A stretch of DNA of 64,000 nucleotides. Source: Cephalotus follicularis. Taxonomy: Eukaryota; Streptophyta; Magnoliopsida; Oxalidales; Cephalotaceae. Shown here piece by piece: positions 1 through 11,480 of this stretch. Below the pieces are notes generated by a model. That model made no database searches. It worked only from the letters and a program-made list of their open reading frames with translations, and had not been told where the DNA came from. Position 1 is the first letter of the stretch. Each line of letters opens with the position of its first letter. The stretch spans positions 62,001 to 126,000 of the forward strand of contig BDDD01002869.1 in assembly GCA_001972305.1 (NCBI GenBank), read 5' to 3'. The translations under genes were made by a program, and so were the position numbers.

Positions 1-492
1 AGGGAGTTTCTGATGACCAGAAAGAAGGAAGGTGAATCTGTTACCGAGTTTTTAGCCCGATTTACCAGATTGACGGGTTTTGCGGGACCTGCAGCGGGGT
101 CAGCACCGGAATAGGCAGAGAAGTTTAAATTGAAGTTGCATTACCAGCTTAGGGGTAAGCTAATTAACTCGAGGTTTGCGGATGTGTTAGAGGTTGCAAA
201 CACTGCAAAGAACATAGAAATGGAAAGGTTGGATTTTCAGGCTGCTCGTTTAGAAGGAGAAAAGAAGAGAAATAGGGGAGACTCTCAGGGCCAAAATTCG
301 GAAAAGCAGAGTAAGGGCCGAAATGGTAAGCAGCAAAAGAAAAATACTGGTGGGGGTAACCCCAATGTTCAGATTACGCAGTGCAAGACTTGTGGGAAGA
401 GGCATCCGGTTGGGACTTGTTACAAAGCTATGGGGGCATGCTTTGTGGGCGGACAGCAGGGCCATCGTTTTATGGATTGCACAGACCCTTAA
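1..492 (+). pseudogene. gag C-terminal part of element A, broken
   Basis: This encodes the end of the capsid and the nucleocapsid of a gypsy Gag, which packages element RNA in cytoplasmic particles. The first 37 codons include a retrotransposon-gag stretch (EFLARFTRLTGFAG), then TAG at 112-114 interrupts it. After a basic linker come CKTCGKRHPVGTC and CFVGGQQGHRFMDC. The second is the CCHC zinc knuckle, but its second cysteine is glycine, so metal binding should fail. TAA at 490-492 ends the frame, yet the same frame continues into protease. The start of gag lies left of the window. Confidence 0.82.
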
Positions 493-951
493 GCAAAGGA
501 GAGGAAAGGTCATGGCAGAGAGGCGGGACAACGCAATGTAGGTGGCCAAGTCTTTGCTTTAACCACTCATCAAGCAGCAAGTGCTCCAGGTACTATTTCG
601 GGTTATGTCTCTATTTGTTGTAGTATGGCTTATGTTTTGTATGATACTGGATCGACTCACTCTGTAGTAGCGAGATCTTTTGTTCGGCAACTTGGGGTGC
701 CATCTCTATCTCTGGATCCAGCTTTGGTTCTTTCGACCCCTATGGGGACATCTATTGTGATATCTGAATGTTTTCTTGCTTGTCCTATCGTTTTTGATGA
801 TCGCATTCGAGATGCGGATCTTTTCCCAATAGATATGCATGACTTTGACATGATTCTTGGCATGGATTGGTTAGATCGCCATCGTGCCATGATTGACTGT
901 CACACTCTGAGGGTTTTGTTTGGGGATGTGGATAGGCCTGATTTTGTTTAA
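493..951 (+). pseudogene. Retropepsin-like aspartic protease of element A
   Basis: The protease cuts the Gag-Pol polyprotein. It lies in the same frame as gag and RT, as in single-ORF chromoviruses. A linker with VFALTTHQAA precedes it. The active site DTGSTHS starts at 643 and is intact. The second conserved block, ILGMDWLDRH, lies near 850-880 and is also intact. TAA at 949-951 separates it from RT, although the downstream frame is unchanged, so a point mutation is the likely cause. The catalytic residues survive but the polyprotein cannot be made without readthrough. Confidence 0.87.
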
Positions 952-2720
952 CAGGGTTCACAGCCGAGAAAAGAAGTTAAGGTTATTTCTGCTTTGAAGG
1001 CTCGAAAATTGGTAGCTAAGGGTGCTGAGGGTTACCTAGCTGTTGTGAAAGACGTCTCAAAGGATAAGCCTCGCCTTGAGGACTATCCGGTCATGAGAGA
1101 GTTTTCAGATGTGTTTCCGGATGAGTTACCAGGTTTGCCACCGCAACGGGAAGTGGAGTTTACCATTGAGCTCATTACCGGAGCGACACCGATATCTAAA
1201 ACACCTTACAGAATGGCACCATTAGAATTGCAAGAACTGAAAGAGCAATTGCAAGAATTGTTGGATCGGGGTTTTATCCGGCCTAGTGTTTCACCGTGGG
1301 GAGCTCCGGTTCTTTTTGTCAGGAAGAAGGATGGGTCTATGAGGTTGTGCATAGACTACAGAGAACTGAACAGGATTACTATTAGAAATAAATACCCTTT
1401 GCCTAGGATTGATGATCTTTTTGATCAACTCCAAGGTGCACAGTATTTTTCTAAGATCGATTTGAGATTGGGTTATCATCAGCTACGGGTGAAAGATGAA
1501 GACATAGCTAAGACTGCTTTTCGTACACGGTACGGACATTATGAATTTCTGGTGATGCCATTTGGACTTACAAACGCACCGGCAGTCTTTATGGATCTGA
1601 TGAATCGGATGTTTCATGAATACTTGGACAAGTTTGTGATCATGTTTATTGATGACATTCTTGTGTATTCCATGTCGAGAGAAGAACATGAAGCTCAACT
1701 TCGGATAGTGCTAGGTATTTTGAGGAAGAATCATCTTTATGCGAAGTTTTTGAAATGTGAATTCTGGTTGGAGCAGGTGACATTTTTAGGCCATGTGGTC
1801 ACGGAAGATGGTATTAGTGCGAATCCTGCAAAGGTTGAGGCTATTACCAAATGGCCGAGGCCTACTACAGTAACGGAAGTTAGGAGCTTTTTGGGTCTGG
1901 CTGGCTACTATCGATGGTTTGTGGAAGGCTTCTCCTCCATAGCCTTGCCACTGACACAACTTTTAAGAAAAGGAGCCAAGTTTGTATGGAACGAAGAAAG
2001 GGAAGCAAGTTTTGAGAAATTGATGAATGGTCTGGTGTCTGCACCAATTCTTCGGTTACCGTCTGGGTCAGGGGGATACCAGATATACAGTGATGCTTCC
2101 AAGAAGGGTTTGGGATGTGTTCTTATGCAGCACGGTCATGTGATAGCTTATGCTTCAAGACAGTTGACGCCTTATGAAGTGAACTACCCTACTCATGATC
2201 TGGAGTTAGCAGCTGTGGTTTTTGCGTTGAAAATCTGGAGGTACTATTTGTACGGAGAAACTTGTGATGTTTTCACTGATCACAAGAGTCTCAACTACAT
2301 CTTCATGCAAAAGGAGTTGAACATTCGATAGAGGAGATGGTTGGAGCTTTTGAAGGACTATGACCTGAATATTCAGTACCATCCCGGTAAAGCAAATGTG
2401 GTAGCTGATGCTTTGAGTAGAAAGAGTTCTGGAAGTGTAGCGGCTTTGCTTACTCAGCCGCAGTTGATAGCAGATATGGAGCATTTGGATTTGAATTTGT
2501 TTGTTCGGAGTTCTGGAGGTTATATGGCTAGTATGAGTATAGAGCCTACCCTTATATCTCGGATTAAGGCGGCTCATAGTGATGATGGTGAACTATGGGC
2601 GTTAGTCCAGGATGTTGATAAGGGTAAAAAGTCAGACTTTCGTGTAGATGAACATGGAGTGATCTTGTTGGGTAGTCGATTGTGTGTGCCGGCAGATACT
2701 ACTATCAGAGATGTTGTTTG
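952..2720 (+). pseudogene. Reverse transcriptase and RNase H of element A
   Basis: RT copies element RNA to DNA and RNase H removes the RNA strand. The conserved order is visible: a linker with [18 protein letters not shown], then the RT entry [45 protein letters not shown], the catalytic FIDD at about 1645-1656 and KCEFWL near 1755. RNase H begins around 2085 with [13 protein letters not shown] and includes the [10 protein letters not shown] block. TAG at 2329-2331 replaces a glutamine codon usual before RRWLELL. The linker [15 protein letters not shown] follows. A frameshift near 2715-2730 moves the rest of pol into another frame. All catalytic motifs are present, so decay looks limited to a few lesions. 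Confidence 0.9.
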
Positions 2721-3977
2721 TCTGAGGCGCACAGTTCTCCGTTCTCTATACATCCAGGTTCTACAAAAATGTATAGGGACTTGAAGCAAAATTTCTGGTG
2801 GAATGGAATGAAGAGGCATGTAGCAGAGTAGGTTGGGAGGTGTTTGATCTGTCAGGAGGTTAAGATTGAGCACCAACAAGCCAGTGGTTTGTTACAGCCC
2901 TTGGAGGTTCCAGTTTGGAAATGGGAGAGCATAGCAATGGACTTTGTTATAAGATTGCCAAGGACGTTCAAGAGAAATCATACCATCTGGGTAGTGGTGG
3001 ATCGTTTGACTAAATCAGCACATTTCTTGGCTATCACGGAGACCTTTTCTGTAGACCGGTTGGCGGAAGTTTTCCAGCGAGAGATTGTGAGACTACATGG
3101 GACACCTGTATCCATTGTTTTGGATAGGGATCCTCGTTTCACGTCTAGATTTTGGAAGGGATTCCAGAAAGCTTGGGGAACATGTCTCAATTACAGTACA
3201 GCTTTTCACCCACAGACAGATGGACAGTCGGAGAGGACGATCCAGACTTTAGAGGATATGCCGAGGTCCTGTGCATTAGAGTGGGCTGGAAACTGGGATG
3301 AGTATTTGAGCTTGGTGGAGTTTGCATATAATAATAGTTTGCATACTAGCCTTCGGATGACTCCGTATGAGGCACTGTGTGGGAGGAAATGTCGATCTCC
3401 GACATGTTGGGATGAGGTTGGAGAGAGGGCTATCGAAGGACCTGAGCTAGTTCAGATCACTACTGAAAAAGTGACTGTAGCTAGGGAAAGATTGAAAGCA
3501 GCTGAATCCCGACAAAAGAGTTATGCAGACAAACATCGGAGGGATTTGGAGTTTAGAGTTGGTGAACATGTATTTCTGAGAGTTTCACCATGGAAAGGAG
3601 TTCGAAGGTTTGGACTGAAGGGAAATTTGAGTCCACGGTTTATTGGACCATTTGAAATTCTGGAAAAGATTGGAGCGGTTGCTTACCGGTTAGCTTTGCC
3701 TCCACAGTTATATCATATTCATAACGTGTTCCATGTGTCTATGTTAAGGGGTTACCAGTACCATCCCTTGCACGTGGTTCACTATCCTTTTGATAGCGTT
3801 CGCAAGGACTTGTCTTGCGATGAGGAGGCTGAGGCTATTTTGGATAGACAAGAGAGGGTTACTCGTAGTAAGACCATCCCTTTTGTAAAAGTCTTGTGGA
3901 AGAATCATCCCAAAAGCGAAGCTACTTGGGAGTCAGAGGAACATATTCGCGAGGAATATCCTCGCCTGTTTGAATAA
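2721..3977 (+). pseudogene. Integrase with C-terminal chromodomain, element A
   Basis: Integrase inserts the cDNA, and the chromodomain guides insertion to marked chromatin. The N-terminal zinc-binding part is damaged: TAG at 2829-2831 sits just before CLICQEVK. The catalytic core is complete, with Asp in MDFVIRLP, Asp in VLDRDPRF and Glu in DGQSERTIQTLE. The C-terminal part has the EFRVGEHVFLRVSPWKG block and PRFIGPFEILEKIG. A chromodomain occupies the last 50 or so residues (AEAILDRQERV ... KVLWKNHPKSEATWE ... EYPRLFE). The open stretch starting at 2844 runs to TAA at 3975-3977. This chromodomain is the main reason for calling A a chromovirus. Confidence 0.9.
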
Positions 3978-4019
3978 GGTATGTGTATGGTCATGATTTC
4001 GGGACGAAATCTTTTTTTT

Positions 4020-4031
4020 AGGGGGGGTGGA
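4020..4031 (+). promoter_or_regulatory. Polypurine tract of element A
   Basis: The purine run AGGGGGGGTGGA lies directly before the LTR start TGTAATATCCCG. This is the standard primer site for plus-strand DNA synthesis in LTR retrotransposons. Confidence 0.85.
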
Positions 4032-4650
4032 TGTAATATCCCGTTTCTATGCTTACATGTTATTGATGGTTTTTTACCTTTTGATATATGCTAAGGTTTG
4101 TGAACGATTTGATTTATAGTTTGAAATTCTTTTATTTCTGTTTTCTGGGCACAAAGCGCCGACGCTCTTATTAGAACCGCCGACGCTTTGGGTGCTGTGT
4201 GACACGTTGACGCTTAAACGTGTGACATTGATGCGTTTTGTATTTAAGTGTTTAACCGTCGACGCTTTAAGTAAACAGTCGACGCTTTGGTCGGCTTTCC
4301 ATACCAGTTTGGATGGTGGGCTGTTTAGGGAAAAAAGGGGGTTTTGCCATTTTTGTTTATCTGATTTTCCTTCTTTGTTTGGAACCGAATCTGCAAGAAA
4401 GGAAACTCATTAGTTGCACGATTTCATCATGAATTTTACACGTTTTGTTTATTTATAAACTGATTATATTATTTGAGAAAGAACATCTACACATTTTTAA
4501 CAAACGCGAACAGCAACTTTGCAAGAATTTTTCTACACTGATTTTGACGTCTTTTGAAGGTAATTTCTAAACAAAAAATTGTAGCTTGTATTATGTAGTT
4601 TCTATACCACCCATTAATTCATATTGAAATAGGCTAGAATTCATAATGAG
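4032..4650 (+). mobile_element. 3' LTR of element A, first part only
   Basis: The LTR starts with TGTAATATCCCG right after the purine tract. It matches the reverse complement of the right end of the solo LTR at 15372-17916, including the GCGTCGACGCTT-type sites and the TTGACGTCTTTTGAAGGTAA region near 4540. Similarity fades near 4650. The rest of the LTR (about 1.9 kb in the other copy) is missing or replaced by segment E. The phased TCGA array at 4157-4290 lies inside it. Confidence 0.78.
4157..4290 (+). repeat. Phased TCGA-core palindrome array, LTR A
   Basis: Six sites of the form CGYCGACGCTT or CGTTGACGCTT have core tetramers at 4159, 4180, 4207, 4228, 4259 and 4279. The intervals are 21, 27, 21, 31 and 20 bp. 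The DNA between sites differs, so this is not a plain tandem repeat. Confidence 0.75.
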
Positions 4651-5387
4651 CAACATGAATGAATGCATTGTGATGCAGTACAATATATATATCGCAGTAT
4701 ATATATATCACATTATATACATGTATATGTATATGCATGTTCACAATACAGGTATAACCTCATAAGGCTATATCAACACAAGTAGCAAGTATGTCCCCAA
4801 AAGGAACCAGACAAACAAGTCGTCATGACCGTCGCCACCTCCTGGCCCCAACGTCATGCACTCTTACTCCAATCCCCGTTTGCGAACGGTTTGAAGAAAT
4901 TATTCCGTACAGGTTGCTTAGCACGAAGGCTAAACAATCAAAAGGTTATTAGCACAGCCGCCAATAATCAACAAGCACAAACACCGTACAGTACAAGTCA
5001 AGCAATAAATATAATTACTTGATCAAATATATTTGTTTAAAATATAAAACTCTGTTCTCAGGTTGTAATAAGTTATAAAACTTAAAACAATACGATTTGA
5101 TTGTATAACCAATCCTTTAAACATTTCTCTGTCTTTGGAAAATACTTTCACCAGTCATATCGAAAATATATACGTATTTGACAAATATACATTTTCGTGC
5201 AAATAATGATTTTTGGAATCATGCAAGCTTTTCAAAATGGTTAACACTTTTTAGCAATCAACCACAATGCAATCCACAATACAGTAATAATGCAAACACA
5301 TGCTCATAATGCATCTAGGATCGTTCCTAGAGTCGTTTCAGGTCTAACGGGTCCCACTCGAGTGAAACTCTTCCAAACAAGGGGATA

Positions 5388-5900
5388 AGCATCGATGTTT
5401 ATCCCAAAGGCATCGACGTCTTTTACCCTAAGGCGCCAACATTGCGTGCAGTCATTCCCAGGCATTTTTGGACCAAAGACATCGATGCTTTTCCAAAGAC
5501 GCCGATGTCTTTATGATACCAGGAAGTATCAGATCGCGAAGCTTGATTCTAGAGGTTAGAATCCGACCCTTTAATCCTTCGTATAAACAAACCTCACTCT
5601 CTCAAAGTGTAAGGCATGCTACTGGTTAACAGGGGATGTAACCATAACTTTATTTCATGGATAAAACATGCAATCACCAAGGGCAGTTCACCAACAACAG
5701 TAAGCACTACTGTTCTGCAATACCCAGAAAAGGCGTCGATGTCTCCCCAAAGACATCGATGTCTTTCGCATTCTCACACGAAGGCATAACACTACTGTTC
5801 TATAATGCCCAGAAAAGGCATCGATGTCTTTACTCAATCATCGATGTCTTCCACATTTTCACACGAAGGCATCGATGTCTTCGTGTAGACGTCGATGTCT
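5388..5900. repeat. Phased TCGA-core array, segment E (first block)
   Basis: Sites such as GCATCGATGTCTT, ACATCGATGCTTT and GCGTCGATGTC occur in groups. Core positions are 5392/5413, 5482/5502, 5736/5756, 5821/5841 and 5872/5892. Intervals within pairs are 20-21 bp, and 5841 to 5872 is 31 bp. Confidence 0.75.
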
Positions 5901-6659
5901 ATCCAACCCAGAACGTTTTCTCCATAGTTTTAACACACCAAGCCATTATCAAATCCATCCTTTACACAACCAGTTCACATATTTATGTAATCACACATGC
6001 ATGGTTACTCCATATTTCACAGTAATCATCACAGAAGTCCAGAGATTACAATTCACCCATTAACATGCAATTCATCAATGGCATTCATTATCTTAAAACT
6101 CAAAATGCATGTATAAGAATCATCACTTTCCCCTACCTTGTTGTTCCACGTTATGAACTGGAAAGTCCACCCCTTTAAGTTCCAAACTGGTTACAGCAGC
6201 CTCTAGGTCCTTCCCGTTGCTGTAAGCCACTAGCTCCAAGTTCCAAGCTCCAACCAAGCTCAACAATGGTGTCTCTCTCTTTCTCCCACTCACTGGTTTC
6301 CTCCTCTTCCTTTCCTTTGGTGTTTTAAACGAGAGAGAGAGGTGGGGAGGGGGTTGTTCTGACGCAGATGGCTCCCTATCCCTCTTTCTCCCTGCATTCA
6401 ATGAGCACTCTCGTGCTCTCTCCCTCTTTCCTAGTGAGTTTCTGCCTTTTTATTTTCTTCTCATGTTTTTTATTTGCAGGTTGCATGCATGGTAACACTT
6501 GCTACCTTCTTCATCCTTCTTCAGTCATGCAGGTCAGGAGGCCATTATGCATGATCAACACGTCTCCTTCTCGTGCCTCAAGGCGCCTGCAAGGATCCTA
6601 ATTCCTTCCCTCTTGCATGTTACTCTGTCAGTCCATAACATGACTGATGTTCTTTTCAA

Positions 6660-6810
6660 AGACGCAGACGTCTTCCATAGACATCGATGTCCTTTCCCTT
6701 TTCACACGAGGGAGTCGATGTCTTTGCCTACATCGACGTGCATGTAAATGCATCCACGTACGCCTTTGCTCCCATAGGCGTCGACGTCTTTCCAAAGACA
6801 TCGACGCATT
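6660..6810. repeat. Phased TCGA-core array, segment E (second block)
   Basis: Cores at 6684, 6715, 6733, 6781 and 6801, with arms like ACATCGATGTCC and GCGTCGACGTCTTT. Several intervals fit the 20 or 31 bp spacing of the other arrays, though 6715-6733 is shorter at 18 bp. Confidence 0.65.
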
Positions 6811-6981
6811 TATCCCAAAACTGCACCGTTTTGGTTTAAACACACACATTCCTTTCTCCCAAAGCAATAATTAGGGTTTGGTAACATTCTTGAGGTGAAA
6901 TCTCCAACATTTTCATTAATCCAAGCATCCGATTACATTTTAAAATGAAATATTACAAAAACGAAAATACCGGGCGTTACA

Positions 6982-7127
6982 ACATTATTGATGGAAGTGT
7001 TATGACAATGTTATGGGCTTGAGAAAGCCACATGGAACATGATGTTGAAGTGGTTGAAACATTTCCTCATTTATTTGGAATTTGAAAGTTAATTTCGAGG
7101 ACAAAATTTCTTTGAAGGAGTAGGGAA
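6982..7127 (+). pseudogene. 3' tail of a B-family internal region (integrase end, purine tract)
   Basis: These 146 bases nearly match 13159-13304. Both hold a decayed chromodomain end (residues readable as LEKATWN), a stretch like FRG or EDEISF, and a short purine run before the LTR. Here they lead directly into the B LTR at 7128. The rest of this internal region lies to the left of segment E or outside the window. Confidence 0.75.
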
Positions 7128-10033
7128 TGTAACGCCCGGATTTTTTCACAAAATGTAATATTTCAATTTTAATGTAATCTTATTATGGAATTAATGAGAA
7201 TAGTAAAATTTCCGACTTTGATGATGTTTTCCCTTTTATAACATCGAGTTTTAAAAAAGGAATGATAAGGAAATTTTCAAGACATTGCGCATTGAAGGCG
7301 CAATTATGTTGCCCAAAACGGCTAATAAAGCCTATTTTTTTATGCGCGACAATGATGCCCAATGTTTGCATTTTTAATACGGTTATTTTCATGGCGGCTG
7401 GATTAATTAATATCATAATTTCCAGAATGGATGGGACCCAGACATTAGTATTTGCCAGTAAATACTAAAGAGGAAGCAAAAGATAAAATGAGGGAGAGAG
7501 GGACCACGAGTGCTTCACACACCCGTCTAAAGAAAACATAGCAGGAACGCAACAGAGAGAGAAGGCAAGAGAGTGGGAGAGAAAGCGAGAGAGGGCGTCA
7601 AAGACGACACCAAAGCCAGCCGCCAGACCAGGAGAGGACGGTGTGTAGTTTTTCGACGCCGTTAGTGTCGCGGATGGAGCGTGTATTCATCTAGGAGACC
7701 AGCTCTACCCGTTTTTACCACCGTTTTCTCAGCTTGAATTTTTTGGAATCAGGTACCGCCTAAGACCGTGCATTTGGGCGACCAGTCTTGGATAGTGGTG
7801 GATAGAACTGATGGTTGTGTGGCATTTTTAGGTGGTGGCAGAAGTGGTGGAAGTCGGGCGATTCGACTCAGTGAGTCGCAACTCGCTGCCGCCGATGACA
7901 CGGCTTTCGGCACCGATTGATGGCAAGCCTTGAGCGGTTTTGATTAGATCGCTCAATGTGGAACCTGTTTAAGGGTGTTTCACAAGCTGGGTAAGTTGGC
8001 CGGAATCTGGCCGGCGCTCAGGTGACGGTAATGTTGATTTATGTGTGTTGCTCGTAACAAAAATGTATTATATGTGCAGCGAGTGAGTTGGTAATTTGGT
8101 TCGACAGTGAAGGGAAGTGATAATTTGTAGTTGGCAGCAACTTCGAAGTGTTCGGCAGTTGAACCTGCAGCTCGACTGTATTGTTGCTATTGTTAACAGG
8201 TAGGGTGTATGACTTGTTTATGAACATATAGCATGCATATCATGTTTGATAAATGCTATGCATGTGTGTTTTGGACTGAATCACATGTATTTTTGTGTTA
8301 GTTTTGCTGTTGGGTATGGTTTCGATGAAGAAACCATGTTCTGGTTTCATACACGTCAATGCCATTCGTAAGCGTCGACGCCCAAACCAGCAAACATGCA
8401 CAACAGCTAGTTTTTGGTGCAGAGGGAGACTTCATTTTTTTAATTAATGGACACATGTCAAGCTAGGGAGTGAGGACTTAAGATATTTTTGAGGTTGGCT
8501 AGGATGAATCATGGGAGAGAAGGAGATTAAAGCAAAGTAAGGATTTCTAATCTTTTTCCAAAGTATTTTATGTTTGCAAGGATTCTGCTCTTTTCCTAAA
8601 GTATCAAATATTCTGTTTTATTCTGTTATGTTTTGTATGTTTCAAAATTCTGTCAACTTATTGACGAAAGACTATGTTCAAAATTATTTTTAAGTTTTCT
8701 CTGGAAATGATTATTTCTATATGTTGTGGAATGCTGTTTTATGAATGCCTTGAGCTGATCACTCAAAGTATTAAGAAATGTTTTATGAAATTGTTTTACG
8801 AAATGGGAAAAAGTAACGAATTCAGATGAACAACTCTTGGATTGCGATCCAAGGAGGATTAATCTAGTAAAGATTAATGTTATGGAGCAAGATGCTCACG
8901 GACATGCATGTGATGTAAGGGTAGTAATCGGGGGAGTGCACAATGCCCGGATGAAGAATGGTTCAACTAAGTTATGTATGAAATATTCAGATTCATGAGA
9001 TATGATCAGAAAAAGGAAAGGAATGTGAAATGTTCTGATTCATGAGATATGATCATAAAAAGAAATAAAATGTTCTGATTCATGAGATATGATCAGAAAA
9101 GAGGAATGAATGTGAAATGTGCTGGTGTTTATACCAGAAAAGGATTTTAAAGGATGTTTCGATTTCAAGTATGGTTGTGCTATATACCAGAAAATGTATG
9201 AGTTTAGAAATGTTCAATTTTATGAAAATTATCAAAAAAAGGGAATTCGATGGTGAAATGTTCTTGTTTTATAAAACTAGAAGATTATTTTCAATGATGT
9301 TTTTAAATGTATGATTTGGAAACATTTTGGTAAAGATTATCAAAAACAATGTATTTCAATAATGTTTTATGACTATGATTCTTACTGAGCTATTTGAGCT
9401 CACTCCTTTCAACGTTTTGTTTTCAAAAAAACTTTTCCAGGAAATGGTTGAACGTGAAAGTGCGAGCTTTAGAGGAAGTTCGCAAAAGAAGTGTTGGAAA
9501 TGAAGTATGTTATGCAATAACGTTTTGTACAACTACTTTTGATGTAATGAGTTATATGACAGATGATGTATAAATGTAAACATATAGAAATGAAGGTTAT
9601 AATATATGATGTTTTCAAATAAGTACATGATGTTTTGATGTTAGTGTTGAAAGTGTAAAGCATAATTGAGATTATGAGAAGCATGATGATTTTAACGCTT
9701 AATGTTCAACGTTGCAAGCATATTTCGGTCCTGTGAAGCTATTGAATATGATGTGATGTTTCCGCTGAGTAATGATGTTATGTTTTGAGGAGAATCTAAG
9801 CTAAGATCAATTGTTGTAATAAAGGTTAGCCATGATGAGTACAAGAAAATTTGAATTCTTCATATTTTTGAATTATGAGGTTATCAAATACAATATAACA
9901 TAGAGATGATTAAATGGTTAATAGATCGTTAAATGACTAAATGATTTTATAGTTAATGGGTCACCCCACGTAACGCATCGATTCCTCGAGGCTCTCTTTA
10001 AGCATAAAGCGGACTCGGATCGGGGACGTTATC
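7128..10033 (+). mobile_element. B-family LTR, left copy, shared by two internal regions
   Basis: The LTR starts TGTAACGCCCGGATTTTTTC and ends near GGGGACGTTATC, just before a PBS. It is about 2.9 kb and strongly similar to the right copy at 13305-22043. The 8750-8940 stretch is almost identical to 15010-15240. Because a B internal tail lies on its left and a PBS plus gag on its right, it serves as 3' LTR of one unit and 5' LTR of the next. It contains a short tandem repeat (8985-9115) and a pair of TCGA-type sites near 8356 and 8375. No protein is encoded. Confidence 0.83.
8985..9115 (+). repeat. Short tandem repeat with palindromic unit in B LTR
   Basis: About three copies of a unit containing TTCTGATTCATGAGATATGA followed by TCAGAA. 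The ends TTCTGAT and ATCAGAA are inverted, so each unit can fold. The right B LTR has two copies at about 15265-15360. Confidence 0.72.
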
Positions 10034-10037
10034 GTAA

Positions 10038-10048
10038 TGGTATCAGAG
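10038..10048 (+). promoter_or_regulatory. Primer-binding site for initiator tRNA-Met
   Basis: TGGTATCAGAG follows the LTR end by about four bases. This is the usual plant LTR-retrotransposon PBS. It shows that the LTR at 7128-10033 also acts as a 5' LTR. Confidence 0.87.
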
Positions 10049-10452
10049 AATTGATTTTGTTATATTTGAGGATATGAACTGTGTGGAGATATTTCCTGAT
10101 CTGATTTCTGTAGATGTCATCAAAGAGTGAGTGGACAAGTACAAGATTTAATATCTAGGAATCAAAAACTTGCGAAGAGAGAATTTTATACTTGCATATG
10201 TCAAATGGAAGAAGTGTATAGACAGAAGTTAGCAAGAAAGGATGAATGATTTAGAGAAGTTAAGTCAGGTCGAAAAGTTCTTTTGAGGTATATTTTGGGA
10301 GACGATGGAATAGTTAGTCGAAGGGTTAGAGAAAATCTGAGGATGTGGATAAGGTATATTCTAGAAGAGATACCAGATAATGTAGCGTTAACAAGATGAC
10401 TTAAAGGAGTAGAATTGTCTAAGGCCGAGGTTAACTCGTAAGTAGTAACAAG

Positions 10453-11085
10453 ATGGCTGATGTAAGAAGAGATCGTGGTCAAAGAAGGAATGGGAATGCA
10501 CAAGAGGATAGAGAAGATAATTCTCTGAACGCAATATTGAATCGATTAGATCGAGTTATTGCTGATAATAACGATAATGACCATCAAGCGCTTCGCCAGT
10601 AAGGCCAACCCTTGAGCAACTCGTGAAGCAGATCTGAAGACCTTTTCCAGAGAAGTAGATCTTACAAAAGTGAAAGCATAGATTCAAGGAAACGAAAAGA
10701 TCTTTTGAGCCTTCAATTGTACGGATCGTCAGGAGGTAGAGTTTTTGATTTACAAGCTAGAAAGAGAAGCGGATCAATGGTAGAACATGATCGAGAGGAC
10801 GAAGACACGTCAGGTGTTAGATGCGATGACATGGGAAAGGTTTAAGGAAATATTTATGGGAAAATATTTTCCTCAGATGATGAAGAACAAAATGGAAGAA
10901 GATTTTCCTTCGATTGGAACAAAGTAAGTCTAAATCGGTAGCTCGATACGATGCGAATTTTAGGAGGTTGTCTCGATACGCTACTCACGTGCTGTCGACG
11001 GAACAAAGAAGATTGAATAGGTTTTCCAAGGGTTTAAAACCTAACGTTCGAGGATTGTTGAGTAATTGTATTGTTGCTGATTAAA
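10453..11085 (+). pseudogene. Decayed gag of B element
   Basis: An ATG at 10453 begins a 49-codon frame (MADVRRDRGQRRNGNAQ ... NAILNRLDRVIADN) typical of a chromovirus Gag N-terminus, ended by TAA near 10600. The retrotransposon-gag domain can be followed in shifting frames to about 11080. Recognisable blocks include FNCTDRQEVEFLIYKLEREA, LDAMTWERFKEIFMGKYFP and RLNRFSKGLKPNVRGLLS. At least one stop replaces the second of two conserved tryptophans after EADQW, and there are several frameshifts. It cannot encode a working Gag. Confidence 0.78.
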
Positions 11086-11196
11086 AGTGCCATTAATTGG
11101 TTGGATTGGCGGTGATTATGTTTAGGTGCATGACTGAGGTATGATTGAATGAATGACTGAAGGAATGATTCATTGAACTATTGAGTGAATGGTTGA

Positions 11197-11480
11197 ATGA
11201 TTTTTGTAGAAGGTACCATCATCGTATCTGGCGTATTAGTCATGTACTTATCAACCCTAGTGCTACGCAGTCATTCATTGCATCATGTTTTGTGTGACTT
11301 GCATTGTGTTACTGCTTGTTTGCCTTACGTGTTGGAACTGAATACTCCAACGGATATCTATTTACTGACTGGTACTAGGATACATAACTGTGAGACCACG
11401 ATAGTTGGAGTTCAGCTATTCGCTGATCTGATTATCTTTCTGATCCAAGATTTCATCGTTATCTTTTGAATGGACTGGCT
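11197..11480 (+). pseudogene. Decayed protease remnant of B element
   Basis: A frame near 11247-11300 reads LINPSATQSFIASCFV, matching the protease active-site region, but the catalytic aspartate of D-S/T-G-A is lost (NPSAT). Near 11460-11485 a MDWLYTYR stretch corresponds to the second conserved block. The two blocks lie in different frames. RT, RNase H and the integrase core do not follow, so a large deletion or replacement removed most of pol. Confidence 0.62.

Larger units (their letters stand above)
1..4650 (+). mobile_element. Ty3/gypsy chromovirus copy A (Tekay/Del-like), 5' part outside window
   Basis: The segment reads, in order, gag C-terminus, aspartic protease, RT, RNase H, integrase, chromodomain, purine tract and LTR start, which is the Ty3/gypsy order. 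The chromodomain after integrase makes it a chromovirus. Long LTRs suggest the Tekay/Del clade, but this is inference. From base 1 to about 2715 all domains share one frame, broken only by stops at 112, 490, 949 and 2329. A frameshift near 2715-2730 and another stop at 2829 follow, so the copy is dead. The 3' LTR resembles the reverse solo LTR at 15372-17916 for roughly 620 bases and then stops matching near 4650, where segment E begins. Confidence 0.88.
4651..6981 (-). mobile_element. Reverse-oriented LTR-like segment E
   Basis: The right edge ends in CCGGGCGTTACA, the inverse of an LTR start TGTAACGCCCGG, and abuts B-family sequence at 6982. No gag or pol can be read inside; the short open frames are not conserved. 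Much of it is AT-rich, with many ATCGATGTCTT sites at 5388-5900 and 6660-6810. The left edge could not be fixed, and I found no clear target duplication. It may be a solo LTR inserted at, or a rearrangement joining, element A and the B array. Confidence 0.55.

Noticed and set aside
4651..6981. Idea that this is the rest of the element A LTR
   Set aside because: Beyond about 4650 it does not match the reverse solo A LTR at 15372-17340, and its right edge reads as the inverse of an LTR start, so it is a separate reverse segment.
9117..9314. 65-codon frame in B LTR
   Set aside because: AT-rich LTR sequence; the matching region of the right B LTR is interrupted by solo LTRs and is not open.
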